Positions 41,868-54,000 of a stretch of 64,000 nt of DNA are shown here, piece by piece (within the stretch, counting starts at the first letter, position 1; each line of letters begins with the position of its first letter). Position numbers and translations under genes: made by a program. A model generated the notes under the pieces. It was not told where the DNA came from, ran no database searches, and saw only the letters and a list, made by a program, of their open reading frames with translations. This stretch comes from Agarophyton chilense (taxonomy: Eukaryota > Rhodophyta > Florideophyceae > Gracilariales > Gracilariaceae), in NCBI GenBank assembly GCA_030374765.1, contig JARGXX010000079.1, positions 186,001 to 250,000 of the forward strand. The letters are read 5' to 3'.

Positions 41868-43499
41868 TTACCGCACTTCTTTAACGACATCCTGACCAGG
41901 AGCTTTGACTTCCAAGCTTCTAAAAAACGAGATAACAGCCGCCTTATAATCTTCATGGACATCCAACTTCTCTTCCTCACAGTCCTTCACGGCACTATCC
42001 TGCACTGCTTCTGAGCAGTCGCTGAAGTTTCCCTCTGGGTTTAATTTCTCTTTTGAAAGAGTCACGAGCTCATCTGAAAGCTCTTCGTTTTCATCTAGGA
42101 ACCAAAACCGTTCAATGAGTTCTGAAGCGTTTTCATTACCTTCCACTTCAGTGTTCTCATGCATCACTAAGTCGTCGATCTCTTTGCCACCAGAAAGCGC
42201 AGAAAACAGATTATGGCGTTCCTGAGAGTTGAACGCCAGGACGGAATTTGGTTCACAATCGGATTTCCTTTCATCTACATTCGCTATTTTGGAGATGTCT
42301 TCCTGGCTAAAACCCGTTCCACTTTCGGCAGAGACGTCAATTTGCTCCCTGACGTCATTTTTTTTCCGACCGACTCCACCGACGTCAGTTTGTAATTGCT
42401 CTGAATCCCCGTTTCTTTCATTGTTCAGAGCCCTACTGCCCCTATTCCCCTCATGGCCATTTGTTGGAAATCGTGGTACCGCAGAAGCAGGACGCAATAT
42501 TGCTTGGTGTTCAACTAGTCTCGGTTGAATTGAGCGCGCCTCCGTAGTCTTAAATGCTTGAGTCTCGATAGCATGGGAATGTCCGCATACGCTTTGTCCG
42601 TCTACACCAAGGGCCATTGGTAGGCGAGGGAAGGACTTTTCTTGTAATATATCTCAATACTCCTGCTTCTTTCCAACGATCTTCGTGCGAAAGGAATGAA
42701 ATTGCTTGAACATTTTCTCCTTCATAGCAAGACGCCGCCCTTCAACTATAGTTTCAGAAACCCTATTCCAATTCGCTTTGTGCGAATGAATAAATTTGAC
42801 GACCACTGACCAACGCTGAGAATTGATAGTAGGTAATGCCATCACGATACTTGCCAGACACTTTTGTTTGTGCTGCGGACAACGAAAACGTGCTGTAAGA
42901 AGGCGATGATCGCGCTTTGATTGCTCTTTAACCTATCTAAGGTAGTGAAATGAGAACAGAAATCCTGTCTCGTGGCTTATACAAGCAACAAGACGCAGAA
43001 CATCCTTAGTTCTCGCTGAATAATGACCACGTCCAAGGGTTGCGTCGGAAGATAGAATGCCGGCCAGAGAGCATGAGAACACATCATACAGTACTTCCTC
43101 CACGATGGGCTCCACCACCATTTGCCCTTCTCTGGGCCCTATAGAATCTCGGAACCTTATCAGTTTTTCCGAGATTCTGGAAGGCATTGGAGGCATATTA
43201 GCATTTTCGTGCTCAACTCTCATGCGCAATTGCATCCGGAATCGCTTCTAATGTTTCTCCAGCTCTTCCAATGAGATGGATTGTTTGTGAGAATTGTTAC
43301 CGACATCATCTCCGTCCAAACCAAGCGTAGTACTACTCCCATAATCGCCGTCGTTGTCCTCCCTTTGATTTTCTTTTACGTTGTGGAAAACATGTAGTAT
43401 TCTACTATGTCGGGGAATCCGATAGGTTGGTTTTTCGCGAAGTCGCGGTTGGAACTCATGAGTGAGTGTTATCATTAGCATTGTGATATGAAGCCGCAT
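41868..43499 (-). pseudogene. Long degenerate frame, FAR1-like zinc-finger remnants
   Basis: One minus-strand frame stays readable from 43499 to 41868 with stops only at about 43250, 42935 and 42656. It contains a polar start, a helical block (LIRFRDSIGPREG; VVEPIVEEVLYDVFSCSL) and then CPQHKQKC...WSVVVKFIHSHKANW, a Cys/His spacing like the FAR1 zinc finger of MULE transposases. An acidic Ser/Glu-rich block runs from 42617 on. Separate exons of a host gene are an alternative, but the stops and transposon context favour a decayed element. Confidence 0.45.
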
Positions 43500-43980
43500 C
43501 CCGCATAGGATGCCTAGAGGCGGAATGTCTTAGTGGAACACGTGGCGTCATGGGTCGAGTGGCTTACCACGGCGCGCGCATAGTTGCGACCCTTCCTAGG
43601 GGAATGCCATATTGGCAACGGCGCATGTACTGGCGATCCACGTGGAGGGCTTTACTACCCTTTGTAGCTAGACGCCCATTAGGGACCATACCCATACAGT
43701 GGTTTGGCTAAATGGCTGACCACTGGGTATTACTTATATATTTATTTGGGCACTCACCCTGGTACACAGTATATAGTGTACCAGAGGTAAGCGCCGACTC
43801 CAAGTAAAGGAGACAACATGGGCATCATGACTACTCTGTTCCTCGATTAGGATTCCTTAACCGGAGATCCGGACGAGCTATAATAGATAATCATCCCCCA
43901 ACCACTTCACGAGCCGTCTCGTACCTACGTTCCATCAACGTTTTACAGTTGCACTGTTCACTCTCGCTGGCGAGTAGTGG
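43500..43980. other. Possible LTR or non-coding end of the second gypsy element
   Basis: No gene is present. The stretch includes TATATATTTATTT near 43735 and a GGTACACAGTATATAGTGTACC inverted repeat at about 43771-43792. It borders the last recognisable RNase H codons of the second gypsy copy, but I found no clear match to the presumed 5' LTR at 48558 onwards, so an LTR identity is unproven. Confidence 0.3.
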
Positions 43981-46409
43981 CCTTACACCCCACTTCCAGC
44001 TCGCTGGTGTTGTAGCTCTTCCACCCCTTTTCCTTCGCCGCAACCGACCCATCGGCAGTCCGAACGCTGTCGCAGGTGTCTTTTCTCTCCGTTAGAGTGG
44101 ATACTACAATAGGTTATCTTGTAGTCATATTCTGACAGCCTGGGGCGCCATCTAGCGAGGCGACTTGATGCATCGGTCATATCGAGTAACCAGCGGAGTG
44201 AATCGTGGTCTGTCCTAATGGTAAACCTGGTTTCCTCGAGGTACGGACGGAGTATCAATACGGACCATACGATGGGTAGTTATTCCTTTTCGGTAGTACT
44301 GTAGTTTCGCTCCCCGCTGGTGAGCGTTCTACTCCAGTATCCAATTGGTCGATAGTCCTCCGGTGATTCCTATTCTTGTAGCAGTGCATATCCCACTTGG
44401 ACATCAGAAACGTGTATATCCAGTACAAATGGCTTATTGGGTTTTGGTAAAGTTAATTTAGGTGGGTTCAGAAATTTGTCCTTTAGGGTCTGAAATGCCT
44501 GGTACTGGTCGTCAGTGAGCGCTTCGAACTCCGATGGTGTTCCCCTTTTCAACATCCCGTTGAAAGGGGCCGAGATCTTGGCAAACCCTTGGACGAACCG
44601 TCGGTAAACATTGCACAAGCCCAAAAAGGATCAAAGTTCCGTGTGGGTCCTAGGAGGCTGAGCCGGGCGAATCGCATTTGTGGTCTTTTTGGCCACCTTT
44701 GGCTTTCCTCGGAGGACGACGTGACCGAGATAGTTAACTGACACCTGGAAGAAATCGCATTTGCGAAGTTTCAATGTCCCTCCAGCGTCCTGTAGAGTTG
44801 TTAGCACCTTCTTCACGTGGCGAAGGTGTTCCTTTACGGTCCGTGAGAAGATTATAACGTCATTCAAACAGACCAGGGAGATTTTCCATTCGACTCGGGA
44901 CTCTATGATGTCCATTAGACACTGGAAAGTGGCTGGGGCATTCTTCAAACCAAAGGGAATGCGAGTAGTCCGAACAGCCCTTCATGGGTGGTAAAAGTTG
45001 GCAGCGCTCTAGCATCTTTTGCCAAAGGGATTTTTCAGTATCCCGAGTTAGCGTCCAGTGGGTTAAATACGACAGCTTCGCCTAAGGAATCCAGACAGTC
45101 GTCCATGAGGGGTATCGGGTATCAGTCCCTCTTGTTTAGTGCGTTCAGCTTTCTGTAGTCGACACAGAACCTGACGGAGCCATCTTTCTTCGCTACAAAG
45201 ACAAGGCGACTTGCCCATTCGGACTGGTTTGGAGGCGCCGGCTCTATGAGTTGAGTTTTGCGCATCTTGTCCATCTAATCGGCGACAATTTCCCTACCCT
45301 TAAGGCCAGTACGATATGGGTGCAGTAACTGTGGTCTAGCATCATCCTGAAGCTCAATGTGGTGTGTAGTGGCTCTAATTTTGCCCAATCTACCTGACGA
45401 CATGTCCTGATATTCCCTGAGGAGAACAAGTACCTGGGGCCTAAAGGATTCGAATTCTGCGCTGATAACGACCGTCCCCTCCCAAGAGTCGACGTCCTTG
45501 TCGGGAGTTGGCGTTGCAAGGTTATCCATTCGGGCCTCCATGATGGCCACGGGTGCGAGTAGAGTGATGCCAACCAATTTACCTTAAGGTAACCGTACGA
45601 GTTTAGCTCTGAAATTGCTGATTGTGGCCAAAAAGGGCCTGTTAGGGAGGATGTCCATTACTTCATTGGACATCAAGGTAAGGTGCTTCAGAACCGTTTT
45701 CGGGTGGTTTTGAATCGATACGAGACCTCAGGACTGGGAATGGACCGAAAAAGCGATCTGGGTCGTTGAGTGTATCGTTATGGCCTTTGACATGTGAACC
45801 TTATTGGATTTGGTGTTTTCGGAGACAACTGCTCGTTTGCGGTTAGCTTCCGGCCCGGGGGCGGACCCAGTTTTGGAGATGGAAGGTGCGCGGTAGAATG
45901 ACACTTTTTAAAGGTATGGATAAATGGCGTTAATGTATCGATCAATAAAGGAAATTCCTAGGATTGCCCCAGCGCCCAAGTTAGGACATACAAGGAACCA
46001 CGTGCGGACTTTGAATTGTCCTAACTGGAGGTAAAGTGGTACTATCCCATTAGTGTTCATTGGTCTACGTGACGCATCGGTAATACTTGGGGTCCTCCTT
46101 GCCTGATCGAAATCTTTCCAACCAAGTGGAAGTAGCTTCCGATGGACCAAAAAATAGGACGAGTGCCTGCGTCCAATAGAGCTGTGGTCACTCGAGAGTT
46201 GTTGAAACGAAGTCCTACGATTACTCGTACTTTTTAATTCTCTTTTCTGAGGATGCAGACCGGGTCGTTAGTGTGTTCCAAATGTGGTTCAAACTGAGTG
46301 GTCCATTCTGGGTGGTTGGTCTTGGGAGATGAAGAGCTCTTTGGTTCATGACTTTCCAATTGGTTGAGGCAGGGGCTTGAAGAGGGAGGATTTGCCTCGC
46401 TTCGAGCCT

Positions 46410-48522
46410 CTAAGAGTTTTCTGATGGGATTTCCGTTTCTTTCTGAGGATAGAATTCCTCTTCGGGGTCGTCCGTAGGATTTACAATGACGTGGACCTGT
46501 GGGGCTTTGATCGTAGTGTCCGGAGGCGTGGCATAAGGTGAGCTTCCAGGTGTCCCTTGGGTTCGCTGCTGTGCCCTGTTAAATATTCTTTCGGATCTCC
46601 GCACCCGGTAATTCTCTTCCCTGAGGGCTAGGAGGTTTTCTCGTGCGTCCCCAGGTAAATATCTAGTGCAGTCACAACGTAGGGCCATGAAAAGGCAGAG
46701 GAAGCAAGCCCTTGGGGCCCGAACAAAACGTTCTTGCAGGGCGGAAAGGGAAAAAATTTGGGCGTGAGTGGTCTAGTGGTCGCTGTAGTTTCCTTGGAGA
46801 TAAACGATGGGGACCCAGACGGAGGAGCACTGAAATTGACCGCGAGAACATCTTTAGAATCGGCGTTATGGACTGATGAATCCATGGCCGATTCCGTGGA
46901 GCTTACCTAATGGGCTTGGTTGGATGTAGGCAATGGAGTTGCGTGTCCTCTGGATATAGCAGCATCCCGCCTGGAAGTCCTGTAGGTTTTGCCATAACCC
47001 TCGGCATACGTAACAAGCCTTGAGAAGAAGTATTGTTGGTTTTCCGTGTGATAGTTGCGGACATGTGTCCAAATGACAGGGAGTAATCTCGTGATACATT
47101 TGCACATCGGTAAGCCTTTTCCCATAGGTCGTGTACGAAAGCCGAATCGGTCATGTTGAAGCTCTGCGTAAAGGATATTCCTTCCTGGTGGGCATCCTTT
47201 TTTAAATCATCCGTAACATAGGCTTCCAAGAGTAATGAACAACCTGAGGGTGAGACCTGAGGAGCTCACGGTCTTAAGCGGAACCCGAGAACTTGTCCGT
47301 AACGGTTTGTTGCATCCATTTGGCCCATTTGGCGATTCTGCAAGCCACCGGACCAGAATATTTCGCAGACCTGTTGACCAGCCGGTAGTTCCGGTAGTCC
47401 AGAACCTTAAGGAAAATTTCGTTGGTGGTTGTCAGTGGTCTGAGGCCTCGAACGGCGGCCTCATCCACTTCGGAGTCGGTCGTTTCGGTCGAGGCCGAAT
47501 TGAAATCACTCGTTTCCGAATGATCTCTTCTTTTGCTACTTCTTATCTTGTTTCTCCTGTGGTTGCTTCTTTTCTTTCCAGCGGAATAGGGACATAAAGG
47601 TTCGATCTCTCTATTAGATTCGATGGAGCTCTGAGGCCGCTGTACCTCATATAATCCGTCCGGTGGGGCAAGTGGTCTCTCTTCTAGACGCGGAGCTTCT
47701 CTTCTGCTCCTCATTTGTCCCACCCTTGGATTTTCCCGATGGGCAACCTGTCTCTCATCTAGACGCGAAGCTTCTCTTCTGCTCCTAGATTGTCCTACCA
47801 TGGGTTTTTCCTGATGGTAATCCCGGCGAGGGGCGGATAATACCACCACTCCTGGAGAATCGGTAGGGGGTTGCCATGTGGAGACTGGATGGTGTTTTTG
47901 TGGTGGATTGGTCCTAGGGACCAAATTGACTGCCTGGCGCGTGACTGCTCCTTGAACGGCCTGTAGGAGAGAGTCTATGAATAAATCAGACTCCAACACC
48001 TTAGGAACGATTCGTGTGATGAGGTAGTCCGTATAGTCAGCGATCGCTGTATCGAGTCGCATGTCCATAATGGAATCAACACGGGCTCAGTAAAGCTCAC
48101 GGAGACGGGGCCAGAGAAGGTCGGCAAGCCTTCCGGGCATGTTTTCTCCGATTCCTTCGGTCTGGTGTGTTTCTCCTTGAGGTGTCCCTGGCCTAGAGGT
48201 GGCCCTTCTAAGGCGTTATTTTAAACGCGCTGTAACCGTGGGTTCTCGGCGAATCCTATCAGGGTTATCCAAGGGGGTCAGTATTTCTTGAGGTTGACTC
48301 CTCGTTCTCCTGCGGTCACTAGCGGTATCAACCTGAGGGTCAGGCGACATCGCCGGCGTTGTAGGCGGTCGCACTTCGTCCTTCCGTAGGAGTCTTATGG
48401 TCTGGTCGGTTGGGTGTGTTTTCTGCATTCATAATGGCGGTTGCTTCTGTACTTCTGGTCCATTGGGGAACTAAACCGATGGTTCGAGTCCGGATACTTC
48501 TTCGTTCCTGTGGTCCGTCCAA
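46410..48522 (-). pseudogene. Gag region of second gypsy element, frameshifted
   Basis: The longest intact part is 48068-47274 (264 residues, ATG). It has a helical start (DTAIADYTDYLITRIVPKVL), a basic Arg/Ser-rich middle with a tandem 20-25-residue duplication (GQSRSRREASRLDERQ and GQMRSRREAPRLEERP) and an acidic Ser/Thr stretch. The next frames (47229-46903 and 46688-46410) carry capsid-like helices and a Pro/Thr-rich tail. At least two frame changes are needed. Confidence 0.65.
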
Positions 48523-48538
48523 TTATTCGAATGAAATT

Positions 48539-48554
48539 CTAACTCGAGAGACCA
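48539..48554 (-). other. Primer-binding site of second gypsy element
   Basis: On the minus strand TGGTCTCTCGAGTTAG follows a CA end by three bases (TTT), the same arrangement as at 19361-19379. Fourteen of 16 bases are shared with that site. The 5' LTR should therefore lie to the right of 48558. Confidence 0.7.
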
Positions 48555-48557
48555 AAA

Positions 48558-50675
48558 TGCAACGCAATGACGGACTGGGTCAGCGTACGGGTCTCGACCA
48601 GTGGTAGCGTGGTAAAACCGGTTTTAAAGGTTCGAATCCTTTGACGACGGCACTCCCAGAGTACTTGGTGCAATGGGCTGGCGTTTACTGCTAAGTTTTT
48701 GAGGTCGGAGCTACGGAGACGATGGATTGAAGACCAAAGGGTGGAACTAATATACCATTGGGGGTTATTTAGTATCCTATCGGTGCCTACCTTACTCTAA
48801 GGGAGAATCGTCGCTCGAGCCAACTAAATAGTACTGGCGAGGCGCTGCGATCTCCTTGGCACTGTAATGCTAATCTATTACACTAATTAAAAAAAATGAA
48901 TAATCTACGTGAGTCCACCTGACATCGACCCGTCTACGTGTCGTTTGTAAGTTACCTCAGGGCCCGGGGGCTTACAGGTCTCAACCGATATCATCCCTCC
49001 TTCACATTCTTCTGTGAGCTAAAGTATGCATTGCTCATGTATTGTTCAATAGCAATCGCGTTAAACCTTTTTTTTTCTGTCCAGCTTTTTTATTCAGCTC
49101 ATTATGGAAACACAAGTCATGCAAACAAAAACAACTATTATTTAATTGATTTAGTTATGCGCGACGTGTTAATCAGAAATAAAAGAAAAATGAAATTTCT
49201 ATCTTTAAATAGAATCAACATTTTGTATTAAACATGAGCGCTAAATCTGTCGCATAAAATAGTAGTCGTTAGTTTTCTTCGAATATCTCTCGTTTCGTAC
49301 AGAAATCTTTGTGCCCAATTGAAGAAGATATCCATGTCAACGCCTGGTGAATTGCTTTGAAAAAAAAACATGGCGGTAGAGAATTGTGCAAAGATTGGAA
49401 GTTTCCTCGTACTTTACAGTATTTAACACGTTTTCCGATTAAAAATATAGCCTGTTAGTATGTTGCACTGTTATTTAACACGACAGACATTAATGTAACT
49501 TTGTCGAGGCTTGGATTCGTGGTGAGCGAAGCCTTTTAAAAAAAGGGCTGGCAGTACCAATGACGTTTTGAAAACTTCTAATTTTCATTAGATCTTGAAC
49601 GCAATAAATACATGAATTTGCAAAGCCACGATGTTAATGTGTATTTCATTCATTTGAGGGAAAATACAGTAAACAGGTAAAACCATAACATAAAAGCATA
49701 CTTAAATCACATACGTAGATCACGTCGAACCTAATTGACGAGATCAAGTAACGACGAAGGTAATGTGCAAATGCACAGTAGTACATTTTCTTTCATTTAC
49801 GGCTCAATCTTTTCGACATCAGAACCAGCTGCTCTGCGAAACACCGTATCCAAGTAAAGCTCGAGCTTATTACGGTGTTTCAATTGAGCCATCTTCTTTT
49901 TCTTCGTAATATATTTTTTGATAGTATATTGCCGATTTTTCAATGGCTTATAGAAAACAGAATACTCATTTTTAACGGAAAGTTCTCAAAGTGAAAATAA
50001 CTCAGACCAACATAAATCTTAAAAACGGAATTATGAAGATTTGGTATCTACCTAAACTTAGAAGAAAAAATTGCCCACAACTGAAAGAAGGCGCCTGAAA
50101 TAATTCTCGACAATAATTCTGTCCGAAGATATCTTCTTGTTTTCCAGCTCTTCGTCTAGAGAAAGAAAACCATTAATTGGGTTTTTCATTGGGTGAATAG
50201 CTCTGATAAATTCCTTCGCGCCTTGATACGCTTTTCCAATAAAATTGTTCGTGGAATAGAATATTTCTCTCAAAAAATTCCTTCATCCGCAATTTTATAC
50301 TCTCTTTTTTTTTTACCTTGTTTCTGTGAACATTATTATTTTCAAAAAATATCAATATCAGATGTTGAACCTTGACATGGCTTTGTGCGGTTAATTGCCA
50401 CACCATTCAGTAACACTAAAACTTCAGTCTTCAAACCATACAGTTTATGCTTTCTACTGAAATATTTTTTCCCATTTGTTAGATTACCGATAGGTCGAAA
50501 CGACTGTTGAAAATTCACATCGCATGCATATCGGGCGTAAGAAATATTCTCAATTTTTTTTTGTTGTTGAACTATTTTCACTTAAGGCCATGAATAGATG
50601 ATACTTTCTACAAAGTTTTCTTACACATCATCAGAAATTAATAAAAGAATTTTGGTTATCCTGCGTTCGAATGAT
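48558..50675. other. Decayed 5' LTR remnant, then AT-rich gene-free DNA
   Basis: The first ~300 bp probably hold the 5' LTR of the second gypsy copy. They include TAAAACCGGTTTTA, a perfect palindrome, and GGTTCGAATCC, an exact match to the internal B-box of RNA polymerase III promoters. From about 48880 the sequence is very AT-rich with homopolymer runs. Open frames there are short and low-complexity. I see no gene. Confidence 0.4.
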
Positions 50676-50680
50676 GCCGT
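50676..50680. repeat. Target-site duplication GCCGT (left)
   Basis: GCCGT directly precedes the left copia LTR and is repeated directly after the right LTR at 55431-55435. Confidence 0.9.
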
Positions 50681-50947
50681 TGTCAAAGATAATCAGATAA
50701 TCCGACCGTGATTGAGTGAACGCTGTTGTAACTCACTCTGACGCAATGCTATTGCTTGGCACTTGGAGTTATAAACAGGTAGTATTACGTAGATGATAAG
50801 TAATAAGTAGATAATTTAACTCTCCTACAGTATCCTGTTTGGGAAACATTTATCCCCTATAAAAGGCGCCGTGAACGAGCCTTACTAGGTCTCGTCCGGT
50901 TAGCCCTCTTGCTCACTCCAAGACATCCGCGCACATTAGCGCTAACA
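50681..50947 (+). repeat. Left LTR of copia element
   Basis: The LTR runs from TGTCAAAGATAATCAGATAA to CATTAGCGCTAACA, 267 bp. CTATAAAAGGCGCC near 50858 is a good TATA box, and the downstream CTTGCTCACTCC region would lie in the transcript. Confidence 0.95.
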
Positions 50948-51056
50948 GGTAATTGGGCCTATTACAAGACGCAAAACTTTGAAAGAAATTAATCCCTAGT
51001 AACTTCTGACGTACTTTCTAATCTTCTCTTTCTTTTTTTGTATTCTTCAAGAAAAA

Positions 51057-54000
51057 GTGGACCCGGACCGTGTCAAAATTAAGCATCTTTTTGACTCGGA
51101 CGACTATGATCTTTGGAAAATAAGAATCGAGGCAGCATGTGAAGCTAAGAATCTTGATGACGTCTTACGAAGGCAGCGAAACCCGTGTTCTGATGAGGAA
51201 AAGAAGAAACAATTTATTGAAGACCAGAAAAAGGCTAGTGGTATCATTGTTGCTTCGCTCTCAAACGAAACACTGCGTATCGTCCAAACCAATGTGGGAA
51301 AGCTGCATGACATGCTTGTGAAACTTGACGCTCGTTTCGACTCATCAACGACAGCGATTCGCATTGGAACTATGTGTGATCTTGTATCCACCAAGGACAA
51401 TAACATTCACGACGGGCTTGGGGCCTATATAGATCGCATGCGAAGCATGATGTCCAAATTGGAAGCCACCAACATGTCACTCTCCGAACAATTGCAAATT
51501 GGTCTCTTAGTTGCATCTATTGAAGCCCCCGAACTGTCTGCAGTGTGTGCGGCAATCAAGACGCTCTGTGACGACCAAACAACATGGGAAACTATTACAA
51601 CACGCCTGTTGGACGAAAATAGGACTCTACGACTCAGACACCCCCAAAGAGCCAACCCAGCACACTCGTCTGAAGTTCAATGTGCTTCTTGTCACCGTTC
51701 TGGTCACGAAACCAGAACATGCTTGCTTGATCCTACAAATCCCGACAGTCGTCTTGGAATTAAAGTGAACGGGAAAACGAGAAAGAAGAAGAACAAAGGT
51801 GGCAAAGACGTAGAAAATAAGGAGAACAAAGACAAACAGAACAACGACAAGAACGTCAATGAAATGAGAGCAGCTGTTGCTCGCGCCATCGTCGTGCGCA
51901 CACCGAAACTGGAAGAGTTCATATTGGATTCCGGCACAACGATCCATATGACTCCTCATCTGGACTCTTTAGAACAAACGCGAACCTGCAATGTCAATAT
52001 CGCTCTTGGTGATGACTCAATAGTCAAGGCTGGCGTTGAAGGCACACTTACGGTGAAGTGGAACCATTGTGAACAAAATACAACTGTGAAACTCACTCGT
52101 ACACTAGGGTTGGAAAGCTTGTCGATGAACCTGCTATCAATCCCCGCCCTCACCTCCGATGACCTAGATGTCCTGTTTATGCCTGACCATGCGTACATAA
52201 TTGACCTAAGGGACAAATTCCAAATCATTGGTACTGCACCAAAATGAAACGATGGCCTCTACTATATTGGTCCTCAGATTACTACAAAGCAGACGTGGAC
52301 GATCAATAATCCACTTTCATGTAAGGCAATGATGGCATTAGTGCGGAGTGTCCATCAAACCTCGCATGACTCACACACATGCACGAAGGCAAATTTGAAG
52401 GCAGAAGAAACCATACTGGACTTTTGTGAGAACCCTACAACCACCAAGAAGGCACGAGAAGGGTCAGAACATATTCCACATAGGAAGATAAATCAAGCTG
52501 ATATCGACACCTGGCATCTCCGCCCTGGCCATATATGTCCTAAGCAGAGAATCTGTCAAATGCTTCTGAAGGGTATGCTTCCAATAAAACCAATTATCCA
52601 ACATGAAAGCGAACCTTGCATTAGCGGCGAGTTTCGATAGTCATTTAGAGACTCATTGGGTGCTCTTACTCCCGGAATTCTTCATGCGGATGTTTCACCT
52701 CTCGAGACAGCTTCGTTGGATTGGTAAAAATACTTCTTGGCCGTAGTTGAAACTATGTCGCGTTTTTTGTACGTGTTTACCATGCGCACGAAAGGCCAAG
52801 CATCTGAAGAACTTTTAAAACTAAAGACCTATTTCGAACGTCAGACCAGACATCCAATCATCACTCTGCACACCGACGGGGGCGGAGAATTCTTTAAAGC
52901 AGCCGACTTATTCAGGGCGGAAGGAATTGAAGTGAATGATACAACGGCCTACACTCCGGCCTCAAATGGACTTGTCGAGCGAGGACATGGAGCCCTTCAT
53001 GGTGCAATTCAGGCGTGCCTGAAAGAAGCTAACCTACTTATGCTGTACTGGCCGGAAGCTCTGAAGTATGTGGTCAGCTGCAAAAATTCAATAACTTATT
53101 CATCGACGAATGAAGTACCTTTCAAACCATTATTTAAATCAGATCCTAATTACGTGAAGCACCTTCGTTTTTTTGGGTGCAAGGCACTAGGGATGGTGGG
53201 AAACCCAAAAGCCAGACGCAAGCTCGAACCTGTCCTACATTCAGGCGTAAATCTTGGACATCTCTGCGGTGGGCTTTCCCAAATTCTACTGAACAATCGT
53301 CGCCTCAAAACGAAACATGTCACATTCTACGAGTCAACGTTCCCTGGGCTACCGTCTCAAACGTCAACTGGCTCGCTCCCAACTCCGAACGCTGGAACTG
53401 ATTGATATGATAGGAACGACGAGGTCTCTCTCCTTGAAACACCTGACCTCAATGATGCTGGAGACTATCATGATCAATATTTTGACCCTTTGGAACACAT
53501 ACCAGATAAACCTTCCGACTTTGATTGCGAAAAGTATCCTGATGATTACCAAGAACCTAAAAACTGTAGTGCTGCACGTTTTCTACCATCAAAAACCAGC
53601 ACCTCCGACGAACCTACACTCAAAACTTCTTTGAAGTCGGTAGAGTCAGAGTATTGGACCAACTCTATCAAGGAAGAATTCAACACACTTCAACGGCACA
53701 TATGTGGATATAACCGCGCCTCCAACTGAACGACCGCTTCCAAGTGGTTTAATTCTACGCCTCAAGCGGAATGAAGACGGAAAGCCACCACGCTTCAACG
53801 CGCAACTGGTGGCCAGAGGGAACCTTCAGACCTCCGACGACAGTTCAAACCACTACTCACCAGTGCTTCCCTTCTATTTGTTTGTGTTTCTCCTCACTTG
53901 GGACTTTCATTACGATTTGATAAGGTATCATATTGATATCAAGGCAGCTTTTCTTCATACACCATTGCCCCCAAGACATGACATATGGATTCGATTACCA

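Larger units (their letters stand above)
43981..48557 (-). mobile_element. Second Ty3/gypsy element, decayed and lacking integrase
   Basis: On the minus strand, from right to left: primer-binding site, gag frames (48522-46410), protease region (46150-45908, GAILGISFIDRYINAIYPYL), reverse transcriptase (44948-44631, APATFQCLMDI and LVCLNDVII) and connection/RNase H (44624-43983, VYRRFVQGFAKISAPF, TDHDSLRWLLDM). The reverse transcriptase YLDD is CLND, and the RNase H DTDAS is DIHVS. Several frameshifts and stops separate the pieces. No integrase follows, so the copy is truncated at its 3' side. Confidence 0.85.

Noticed and set aside
48590-48655. Functional tRNA gene
   Set aside because: The T-arm is perfect, but the acceptor and anticodon arms do not pair, so only a tRNA-like remnant is reported.
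50058-50581. Short minus-strand frames in AT-rich DNA
   Set aside because: They are low-complexity Lys/Asn/Phe-rich frames with no conserved motif, as expected in AT-rich sequence.
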